Below are positions 57,330-64,000 of a DNA stretch of 64,000 nucleotides, one piece after another. How positions within the stretch are numbered: the first letter of the stretch is position 1; each line of letters begins with the position of its first letter. A model generated the notes under the pieces. It did not search any database. It was not told the DNA's origin and was given only the letters and a program-made list of their open reading frames with translations. Both the position numbers and the translations under genes were made by a program. Source of the stretch: AP-15 sp963797115 (GTDB lineage Bacteria > Pseudomonadota > Alphaproteobacteria > ATCC43930 > CGMCC-115725); the NCBI GenBank assembly GCA_963797115.1, contig CAWCOH010000007.1, forward strand, positions 310,001 through 374,000, in the 5' to 3' direction.

Positions 57330-58682
57330 CGCCGCCGCCATCGTCAGCCATAACCTCTCACCCACCACGCTCCGCGTGGCCCCAGCCTTTTCCCGCTGGG
57401 GGAAGGCCCGGGGTGGGCCATCTTGAAGGTGAGCGCTGTTCCAGAAGGCTTTGTTGTAGTCGGTAAGACCGGCGATCTGGCGCCGGGCGAAATGAAATTC
57501 GTCGCGGTCGATCGCGAGCGTGTCGTGCTGGCTAATGTCGACGGTGCCTTTTATGCGTTGCGCGATGTCTGTGGACACCGAAACGCGCCGCTGTCGCGCG
57601 GCAAGCTGATCGGCTGCGTGGTCGAGTGCCCGCTGCATTTTGCCCAATTTGACATACGAACCGGAAAATTGGTCGATGGCCCGGTGTCGGCCGACATACC
57701 GGTCTACAAGGTGCGGGTCGAGGGCGATACGGTCTATGTCAAACGCTAGGCGCCTTGCGGGCGGCGCCGCTTGACTGCCTGGGGGTTGGTCGAAGTCCGC
57801 GCCCATATAGATCCCGCGCTCCCAGCTGCGCTTTAGCGGGTCGGTGACCTTCAGCGACATGCGGCCGATGCGCTCGATCTCAATCTCGACGGTCTCGCCG
57901 TCCTGCAAAGCGCCGAGCCCCTCGTGGTTGGTGCCGCAGGTGATCAAATCGCCGGTATTCAAGGTCATGATCGTCGAGGCAAACTCGACCAGTTCGGGTA
58001 CCCGATGTTCCATATCGTCGGTGTTGTAATTGTGGCGCAGTTGGCCGTCGTTCCAAAAGCGCACAACTAAGTCATTTGGTTCGGGCACCTCGTCGGCGGT
58101 GACGATGCAAGGGCCGATCGGCGCAAAAGTGTCGAATGATTTGCCGAGCCAGCTGCCGGCTTTCCAGGTGCGCCGCCCCTCGCCACGCGCCGACACATCG
58201 ATCAGGCAGGTGTAGCCGAACACCGCGCTCTGCCAATTCGCCTGGCTGACCTTTTTGGCCGGACCCTTGATGACGAGCGCCAGCTCGGCCTCGTGCATGA
58301 AGATCCACGGCTCGGTGAATTCCGGCAACACGATCGTGTCACCCGGCCCGACGACCGCCTCCGGGTTCTTCAAGAACATATTGAGTGGCCGCGCCTCGCG
58401 CTGCGCGTGTTCCCAGTAATTGGCGATGCAACAGAGGATCTTGCCGGGCCGCGGCAATGGCGCACGCAGACGCACCGAGGCGAGCGGCCGTGCCTCGCCC
58501 CCCACCGCGAGGCGTTCGAGCGCCGGCCGCAATCGTTCGAACCCGTCGATCAGCCCTTGCATCGTCGATTGCGGCGTGTGCCCTCGCTCGATGGTATCGG
58601 CAAGCCCGACTACCCCGCGCTCGGTAAGCAACCCGGGCGCGGGCTCCTCACGCTCCGAGGTCTGAAAGAGCACCAGCTTCAT
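57288..58682 (-). CDS. Fumarylacetoacetate hydrolase family protein, with antisense extension
   Basis: 464 residues as written. Residues 1-296 are a normal FAH-family protein (metal Glu131/Glu133 in FMHEAELALV, Asp162 in LIDVSARGEG, NTDDMEHRVPELVEF). The domain ends at about residue 296 (ERGIYMGAD), near 57795. The frame then stays open for another ~165 codons across the whole Rieske gene on the opposite strand. Family members usually stop soon after this point, so the extension is probably a lost stop. Likely acts on acylpyruvates or related diketo acids. Confidence 0.82.
   Translation of the reverse strand: MKLVLFQTSEREEPAPGLLTERGVVGLADTIERGHTPQSTMQGLIDGFERLRPALERLAVGGEARPLASVRLRAPLPRPGKILCCIANYWEHAQREARPLNMFLKNPEAVVGPGDTIVLPEFTEPWIFMHEAELALVIKGPAKKVSQANWQSAVFGYTCLIDVSARGEGRRTWKAGSWLGKSFDTFAPIGPCIVTADEVPEPNDLVVRFWNDGQLRHNYNTDDMEHRVPELVEFASTIMTLNTGDLITCGTNHEGLGALQDGETVEIEIERIGRMSLKVTDPLKRSWERGIYMGADFDQPPGSQAAPPARRLAFDIDRIALDPHLVDRYVGRHRAIDQFSGSYVKLGKMQRALDHAADQLAARQRRVSVSTDIAQRIKGTVDISQHDTLAIDRDEFHFARRQIAGLTDYNKAFWNSAHLQDGPPRAFPQREKAGATRSVVGERLWLTMAAASVELEAEHLCGIL
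57356..57421. repeat. REP-like palindromic repeat
   Basis: Nested hairpins after the amidohydrolase gene: CCACGC-TCC-GCGTGG and CCCCAGC-CTTTTCC-GCTGGGG, with outer CCCACC and GGGTGGG. This matches the form of widespread palindromic repeats in Bradyrhizobium-type genomes; it may also act as a transcript end. Confidence 0.55.
57423..57749 (+). CDS. Rieske [2Fe-2S] ferredoxin
   Basis: 108 residues: CGHRNAPLSRGKLIG (CxH) and CVVECPLHFAQFDIRTG (CxxH) give the Rieske cluster ligands. Of the type that serves ring-hydroxylating oxygenases or acts with nitrite-reductase-like partners. TTG 57423 or GTG 57429 as start. It is completely covered on the other strand by the extended end of the FAH gene. 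No oxygenase subunit is nearby. Confidence 0.82.
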   Translation: MKVSAVPEGFVVVGKTGDLAPGEMKFVAVDRERVVLANVDGAFYALRDVCGHRNAPLSRGKLIGCVVECPLHFAQFDIRTGKLVDGPVSADIPVYKVRVEGDTVYVKR

Positions 58683-58716
58683 GGTCGCCTCCTACCCTCT
58701 CGTTCTCGAGGAAATA

Positions 58717-59598
58717 CTAGCGCGCTTCGAGATATTTTTGAAATTTGGTCAAGTCATTTGGCACCATAACCGCTCGCAATGCAAAGATATCGGTCGACGT
58801 ATGGGCTACGCCGGAACAACAGCCGCGTCCGACCCTATATCCCGCGGCCCTGACCATTTCGGCGGCCGTCGTGTTGTACGCCCCGTATGGATAGGCAAAT
58901 TCGGCCACCGGGACCTCAAGCTGTGACTCCAATATTGCCTTACTATTGTAGATCTGATCCCAAAGTAGGGCCGGGTCGGTGATTTTAGTTAGACGCGGGT
59001 GCGATCGCGAGTGGCTGCCTATTTTCATCCCTTCAGTAAGCAGGGTCTGCAGCTGGGGCCATGAAATAAAACCGCGGTGGCCAATGTAATTCGTCACCAC
59101 AAAAAACGTTGCCGGAAAACGATATTGCAAGAGAAAAGGCAACGCATTTTCGTATTGCGATACCCATCCATCATCAAAACTGATTATCACAGGCAATGTA
59201 GGCAATTCGCGACCCTGCTCTAAATAATCAGCAACATCCGAGAATGTGATAACGTGGTATCCGCTGTCTTGAAGAAATTTCATCTGCTGACCGAAGACTT
59301 CGGCGGTCACAGTCATTCGGCGTAACCCGGGCGAGCCGTCATATGTCAGCCTGATGTGATGGTATACGAGTATCGGGACTTTTGTTTTTCGTTTCTCCGG
59401 TGGAGCCGGTTGTTCCGGCTGCACTGACGGCTGGTGCAAGTCTGTATCCGGCGTGGTGAATGGTTCGGCCTCTGCGGCAACCGGTGCGGCCGGTTGCTTC
59501 GCCCACCCGAGATGAGGACTGGCGAACAGGATGACCATTGCGAGAAAGCCGACGACGCACAGACGACCAATACCCAAGACGCTGCCTCCTTCCATCAC
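58717..59598 (-). CDS. Polysaccharide deacetylase (NodB-domain), exported
   Basis: 293 residues. Signal or anchor at 15-33 (LAMVILFASPHLGWAKQ), Pro-rich linker, then the NodB fold: metal Asp in VIISFDDGW, HSRSH (two metal His), catalytic-site Tyr/Pro in FAYPYGAYN. It removes acetyl groups from surface polysaccharides. It has lower GC and looser codon use than its neighbours. It ends 34 bases before the FAH gene start on the same strand. Confidence 0.86.
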   Translation of the reverse strand: MMEGGSVLGIGRLCVVGFLAMVILFASPHLGWAKQPAAPVAAEAEPFTTPDTDLHQPSVQPEQPAPPEKRKTKVPILVYHHIRLTYDGSPGLRRMTVTAEVFGQQMKFLQDSGYHVITFSDVADYLEQGRELPTLPVIISFDDGWVSQYENALPFLLQYRFPATFFVVTNYIGHRGFISWPQLQTLLTEGMKIGSHSRSHPRLTKITDPALLWDQIYNSKAILESQLEVPVAEFAYPYGAYNTTAAEMVRAAGYRVGRGCCSGVAHTSTDIFALRAVMVPNDLTKFQKYLEAR

Positions 59599-59631
59599 CC
59601 CCGTTGCTTAACGGGTCGCTGGATTTGTCGC

Positions 59632-61038
59632 CTACCGCGCCGAGCCCGTGAATTTTCCGAGGTGTCGTACGACCGTCGCAACATCGCTCGGCTCTGTTGC
59701 CACCCTGCGACTCTCCTCCAGCAGGATCCGCACGGTTTCGCGGATCTGCTCCTCGGTATGAGAGGCCGTCAGAAAGAAGCGCAGCCGCGCGGCCCGCTCG
59801 GGTACCGCGGGGTATAGGATCGGCTGGACGTTTATCCCGCGTTGAAACATCGCCTGGGCCAGTCGTCCGGCGCCGATCGAGCTGCCGGTAATGACCGGCA
59901 CGATCGAGGCGCCGATCGATCCACCGACGTCGAGCCCCCCCTCTCGTACCAGCCGCAGGAACAGTGCACCTCTATCGTTAAGCCGGCGCACCCGCTCGGG
60001 CTCGCCCTGAAGCAGCTGCACGGCGGCGAGCGATGCTGCCGCCGTCGGCGGCGCCATCCCCACCGAGAACACAAAACCAGGAGCCGAGTGCTTGAGATAG
60101 TCGATCAGTTCCTTCTTGCCGGCGATATAGCCGCCGCAGGACACCAAGCTCTTGCTCAGCGTGCCCATCCAGATATCGACCTCGCCGGGATCGACCCCGA
60201 ACCGGTCCGCCGTGCCGAATCCGCGCGGGCCAAGCACCCCTAACGCATGGGCTTCGTCAACCATCAACCAAGCGCGGTGGCGTCGTGCCACGGCGATGAA
60301 CCCCGGCAAGTCGGGGACATCGCCATCCATGCTGTAATGTCCCTCGATGACGAGGAGCGCGTGATCGTAGCTCGGACGCAACTCGCCGAGCAGTCGATCG
60401 GCGGCTTCGTGGTCGAGATGGCGAAACGGCGCCCGGCGCGCGCCCGACAGCGCCGCTCCTTGGGCGATGCTGTTATGGATCAACGCATCATGCACGATCA
60501 GATCGTTGCGGCCGAGCAGATGCCCGATGACCGTAACGTTCGTCGAATGTCCGCCGACAAGCGCGATACAATCCTCGCAGCCATGGAGGCGCGCCAGCGC
60601 CCGCTCTAGCTCACGGTGAAGCGGTCGCTCGCCGGAAACCGGCCGGCTGGCTGAGACCGTCGTGCCGTAGCGGTCGATCGCAGCTTTCGCCGCCTCCGAA
60701 ATCCGCGGGTGCCCGTTGAGGCCGAGGTAGTTGTAGGAAGCGAAGTTGATGTAGGTCTTATTGCCAATCTGGGTTTCCGCGGCAGCTATGCCTTCATGGA
60801 CACGAAAGAATGGATCGGCGATGTCGAGAAACTGGGCAGCCTCCCGGATCAAGCCGATCTCGCGAAACCCTTCGAGCTCCGACGCATCGAGCCTTTGGGC
60901 GGTGGCGTCGACCGCCTCCCAGGAGGAACGGCGCGGCGAGTGTCCCCGGGGTCGCGCGGCGGTAGCCGAGGACAGCTTGTCGATCAGCCGCGCCTTCGCC
61001 TGCGCCGAGAGGCCGAACAGGTTTCGCCCCAACTCCAA
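59632..61038 (-). CDS. Alpha-oxoamine synthase (AONS/serine palmitoyltransferase-like)
   Basis: 468 residues from TTG 61038, 4 bases after the PKS stop; the frame is open further, but that part is antisense or overlaps the PKS. Residues ~75-440 are a fold-type I PLP enzyme: NFASYNYLGLNGHP, HDALIHNSIAQGA, DEAHALGVLG and PLP Lys296 in GTLSKSLVSCGG. It would condense an amino acid with an acyl thioester, releasing CO2 and an alpha-amino ketone. A ~70-residue N-terminal helical extension may dock to the PKS carrier domain. Tightly coupled to the PKS. Confidence 0.85.
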   Translation of the reverse strand: MELGRNLFGLSAQAKARLIDKLSSATAARPRGHSPRRSSWEAVDATAQRLDASELEGFREIGLIREAAQFLDIADPFFRVHEGIAAAETQIGNKTYINFASYNYLGLNGHPRISEAAKAAIDRYGTTVSASRPVSGERPLHRELERALARLHGCEDCIALVGGHSTNVTVIGHLLGRNDLIVHDALIHNSIAQGAALSGARRAPFRHLDHEAADRLLGELRPSYDHALLVIEGHYSMDGDVPDLPGFIAVARRHRAWLMVDEAHALGVLGPRGFGTADRFGVDPGEVDIWMGTLSKSLVSCGGYIAGKKELIDYLKHSAPGFVFSVGMAPPTAAASLAAVQLLQGEPERVRRLNDRGALFLRLVREGGLDVGGSIGASIVPVITGSSIGAGRLAQAMFQRGINVQPILYPAVPERAARLRFFLTASHTEEQIRETVRILLEESRRVATEPSDVATVVRHLGKFTGSAR

Positions 61039-61042
61039 TGGA

Positions 61043-64000
61043 TTATTCCGCCGCCACTCTGTCGGGGTCGGCGCCGGGCAGCTCCCTGTCCACCAGCTCG
61101 TGCCGCATACCGAGCGCAATGACTTCGCCGTCCCTGCGTCCCGTCGCGAGTGCGCCGGCAAGCCGCGCCGCGATCGACGCCACGCTAGTACCCTCGGCAA
61201 GTGACACCAGAGGCAGGTCGATCCTCAGCCGGCTCTCGAGGGCGAGGCGCAATTCGACCGCCATCAGCGAATCCATTCCCACCTCGGACAGCGGACGCAG
61301 CAGATCGATACCTCCGGCGGGAAGCCGAAGGATCGTCGCCGCCTCTTCGGCCACGATCGTCTTCAGCAACGCCAGTGCTTCCTCCGGTTCGAGAGCGGCC
61401 AGTCGATCGGGAAGCGATTCGTCGACCGCCGTGGGTGAAATTTTTGCAAGGTTTTCCGAGAACATCGGCGCGGCCAGGATCGGAAGAAGCCGGCGCGCTT
61501 CGGCCCAGTTCGTTTCCGCGAATGCCACCGTTGGAAGGCCGCTGGCAATCATCGCGGTAAGCCCCGCGAGAGCTTGCGCTGCCGGGATCGGCTTGGCGCC
61601 GAGGCGACGAGCGAGAGAAGCGAGGGTATCCGGCCGCTTCGCGAGGTAGCCGGCATCCTCGATCGGCCCCCAAGCGACGGCAAGGCCCGGTCTGCCGGCG
61701 GTGCGGCGCTGCCGGGCGAGCGCTTCGAGCGCTGTGTTCGCGGCAACGTACGCTCCCTGACCGGGCGCTCCAATCACGGTCGTCGCCGAGGAGAACATCA
61801 AGAAAAGCTCGATCGGGTCGTCGCGCGTCAGCCTGTCGAGCGCGATAGCCCCACCGATCTTGGGGTGCAGAACCCGGCGGATGTGAGCGGGGTCGATCTC
61901 TGCGGCAAGGCCGTCCTCGATCGTCGACGCGGCGTGTACGACGCCGCGCAGGGGTGGCAGGTTTGCTCTGATCGCCGAAAGGATCGCCGCGAGCGACGCA
62001 TGGTCGGCGACATCGCCTTGATAGACACGCACTTCGGCGCCCGCCGCGGCGAGCTCCCCAACCCTCAACTCAGCGCCGGGCGTCGCCGGTCCTCGGCGGC
62101 TGACCAGGGCGATCGAGCCGGCACCGTGAGCCGCCAGCCAGCGGGCGCACTCATAGCCGAAGCCATCGATGCCACCGGTGACCAGATAGGTGCCGTCGCG
62201 GCGCAACGCGACTTCCGGCGACTTGCGCAGCCGCACGCCGTCATTCTCACCGGGTACGAGGAGAAGCTTGCCGATATGGCTCGACGACTGCATGAGCCGG
62301 AAGGCGTCGTCGAGCTCCGCAAAGGAGAAGATCCGATGTGCGAGCGGTCGAATCGTCCCCTCGACAAGTGCGGTGGAGACCTCGGACAGCAGCAAGCGCG
62401 CAAGATCCGGCCGGCGAATTGGCAGCTGATCAATGTCGATCGCGAAATACGAGATGTTTTGGCGGAGCGGCCGCAGGTGAATTCGTCGGTTGAGATAAAG
62501 ATCGCGTTTCCCCAGCTCCAGAAAGCGGCCGAACGGCTTGAGCACCTCGAGGCTGCGCTCCATCGCCTCGCCGCTCAACGAGTTGAGAACGATGTCGACC
62601 CCCTGCCCACCGGTGAACTCGCGCACGGCATCGTCAAAGGCGAGGTCTCGCGAATCGAGGACATAATCGGCGCCGGCAAGCCGCAAGAATGCCCGCTTCA
62701 CCTCTGATCCGGCGGTGGCGATAACGATGGCGCCATGCTGTTTGGCGTACTGGATCGCGGCCAGCCCGACACCTCCGGAGGCGCTGTGGATCAGGACATG
62801 CTCTCCCGGCGCGAGCTTTGCCAGATGGCCTAAGGCATAGATCGCGGTGACGAATGTAACCGGGATCGTCGCGGCTTCGGCAAAGCTCGTTTGTGGCGGG
62901 ATTTGCACGACCGCCTCGGCTATCGTGACCACGCGACTACTCAACGATGCCGGAGCGAACGCCATAACCCGGTCGCCGACCGCCAGGTCACTGACCCCAG
63001 GACCGAGCGAGCGGACGCTTCCCGCACATTCGAGACCGAATGTGGGGCCGGCAAAACCATCGATCAGCGCCTCTTCTGGGAGCAACCCCATCGCCCACAT
63101 CATGTCCCGGAAATTGAGACCCGCGGCGTGCACCTCGATTTCGACCTGACCTGGGCCGACCGGGGCAGGTGTCTGAAACTCCCACCCTAGCGCCTCAATC
63201 CCCCCGAGGTGGCTCTTCGACAAGCTCAGCACATCCGACGCCTTCGCCCAGCGCGGCGGAAGACCCCGGCGCAGCCGGAGAACGTGGCGGCCGTCGGGGG
63301 TCCAGACAACTTCCGTCTCACCCGATCCGGCCGCCATCTCAGCGGCGATCTGTTGCGCGCGCTCGCCGGGGGTGGCGGTGGGGGAAAGATCCAGGAGGCG
63401 AAGCGATAGCCGCGGCATCTCATTGACGAGCGTCCGACCTAGCCCCCAGAGAGCGCCTCCGACGGCCTGGCCGCCATGAGGCGGAGGTGAGGCCTGCTGC
63501 GCTTCGCACGTGAGGATCCAGAGCCCAGCATCCCGCTCGACGGCAATCGTCGCGACCTTGGCCAACGCAGCAATCTGCTGCGCGACGTGCGGTGTCGCGT
63601 CACAATCACCCGGCTCCTCGGCCAGGAAGAGGATGATGTCGCGCACTCCGTCGTCGTGCGCATCACGATCGACTTCCGATGGGGCAACGAAATCGATGAG
63701 TTGCAGATGCTTAACGCAATGGCCCTGTTCGACAAGCCCATCCTGCAGCGCCTCGACGAAGGCGGAATCGCCTCCGACCAGGGTAACCATAGTCGGCGAG
63801 GCTCTATCTGCGACGGGAGCCTCCACACCGGCCGGCGCGCCTGCCCAGAATACGGCGCTCGGCCAGGGCGCCGTGGCGGTTTGCACTACATCGGCGGACT
63901 CGAATCCTGCTGCAAGCAGCTCGGCCCGCCAATCCTCCGGCGCACGCAGCGAGGATACATCCCCTGCCCGCCAAGGGGACTGCCACCAACTGGCATTCTG
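61043..64000 (-). CDS. Modular type I polyketide synthase, C-terminal part (ER-KR-ACP)
   Basis: The frame is open from the right edge; 985 residues are visible. After a structural KR subdomain (ALWGLGRTLVNEMP) comes an enoylreductase at about 270-580 (HAAGLNFRDMMW, HSASGGVGLAAIQ). A ketoreductase follows at about 605-785 (TGGIDGFGYE, FSSATTVIGAPGQ, catalytic Tyr in GAYVAAN), then a carrier domain at about 885-950 (phosphopantetheine Ser in VGMDSLMAVE). No thioesterase follows, so chain release needs another enzyme, most likely the downstream oxoamine synthase. Upstream domains (KS-AT-DH) lie outside the window. Confidence 0.9.
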   Translation of the reverse strand, partial: QNASWWQSPWRAGDVSSLRAPEDWRAELLAAGFESADVVQTATAPWPSAVFWAGAPAGVEAPVADRASPTMVTLVGGDSAFVEALQDGLVEQGHCVKHLQLIDFVAPSEVDRDAHDDGVRDIILFLAEEPGDCDATPHVAQQIAALAKVATIAVERDAGLWILTCEAQQASPPPHGGQAVGGALWGLGRTLVNEMPRLSLRLLDLSPTATPGERAQQIAAEMAAGSGETEVVWTPDGRHVLRLRRGLPPRWAKASDVLSLSKSHLGGIEALGWEFQTPAPVGPGQVEIEVHAAGLNFRDMMWAMGLLPEEALIDGFAGPTFGLECAGSVRSLGPGVSDLAVGDRVMAFAPASLSSRVVTIAEAVVQIPPQTSFAEAATIPVTFVTAIYALGHLAKLAPGEHVLIHSASGGVGLAAIQYAKQHGAIVIATAGSEVKRAFLRLAGADYVLDSRDLAFDDAVREFTGGQGVDIVLNSLSGEAMERSLEVLKPFGRFLELGKRDLYLNRRIHLRPLRQNISYFAIDIDQLPIRRPDLARLLLSEVSTALVEGTIRPLAHRIFSFAELDDAFRLMQSSSHIGKLLLVPGENDGVRLRKSPEVALRRDGTYLVTGGIDGFGYECARWLAAHGAGSIALVSRRGPATPGAELRVGELAAAGAEVRVYQGDVADHASLAAILSAIRANLPPLRGVVHAASTIEDGLAAEIDPAHIRRVLHPKIGGAIALDRLTRDDPIELFLMFSSATTVIGAPGQGAYVAANTALEALARQRRTAGRPGLAVAWGPIEDAGYLAKRPDTLASLARRLGAKPIPAAQALAGLTAMIASGLPTVAFAETNWAEARRLLPILAAPMFSENLAKISPTAVDESLPDRLAALEPEEALALLKTIVAEEAATILRLPAGGIDLLRPLSEVGMDSLMAVELRLALESRLRIDLPLVSLAEGTSVASIAARLAGALATGRRDGEVIALGMRHELVDRELPGADPDRVAAE

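Overview
The window is high-GC DNA that looks like an alphaproteobacterium, most plausibly Hyphomicrobiales/Rhizobiales (Bradyrhizobium-like). The evidence is family-level only: an ETC complex I NDUFS4-type subunit next to tRNA genes, a dense set of alphaproteobacterial stress-type genes (PRC-barrel, DUF4142, DUF3618, DUF3175, DUF6328, DUF6496, CHAD), and at least eight upstream boxes resembling EcfG (general stress response sigma factor) promoters. No rRNA or other taxonomic anchor is present.

Layout. 0-1.3 kb: end of an alternative complex III locus on the minus strand (pentaheme ActA and the start of ActB). 1.4-3.1 kb: SDR plus PPC/DUF296 pair. 3.2-7.2 kb: a complete PaoABC-type periplasmic aldehyde oxidoreductase operon. 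7.2-16.3 kb: stress region with topoisomerase IB, DUF6496, PRC-barrel, DUF4142, CYTH-CHAD and DUF3175, then a plus-strand envelope cluster (small membrane proteins, holin-like, DUF3618, YihY). 16.5-20.1 kb: a group II intron with a frameshifted RT, abutting a dead IS1380 element. 20.2-26.6 kb: more stress genes (SDR, hemerythrin fused to KGG-like repeats, PRC-barrel, DUF6328) mixed with broken genes. 26.7-45 kb: a decayed accessory island with IS5, IS256, IS4, IS5/IS427-like, IS21 and IS5/IS903-like elements, two PIN-domain toxin-antitoxin pairs, an intact tyrosine recombinase, integrase remnants, and broken aldolase, aldo-keto reductase, KaiC and hybrid histidine kinase genes. 45.8-50.9 kb: small conserved proteins, an amidohydrolase and a dienelactone hydrolase. 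51.1-52.4 kb: tRNA-Lys, a degenerate receiver protein, tRNA-Pro, a complex I subunit and tRNA-Arg. 53.4-58.7 kb: a small-molecule catabolic cluster (cupin, quinone oxidoreductase, enolase superfamily, amidohydrolase, Rieske ferredoxin, FAH hydrolase). 58.7-64 kb: a polysaccharide deacetylase and a biosynthetic pair, an alpha-oxoamine synthase directly downstream of a modular reducing polyketide synthase that runs off the window.

How it fits together. The left part reads as a respiratory/redox region followed by a general-stress regulon whose promoters share GGAAC-N16/17-NGTT. The middle is a graveyard in which many genes carry one or more single-base frameshifts. Frameshifts are absent from the paoABC operon and from the last ~10 kb, which argues for real decay of an island rather than uniform sequence error, although errors cannot be excluded. 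The right part is intact metabolism and ends with the most interesting system here, a PKS/alpha-oxoamine synthase pair that should release an amino-acid-derived aminoketone lipid or polyketide.
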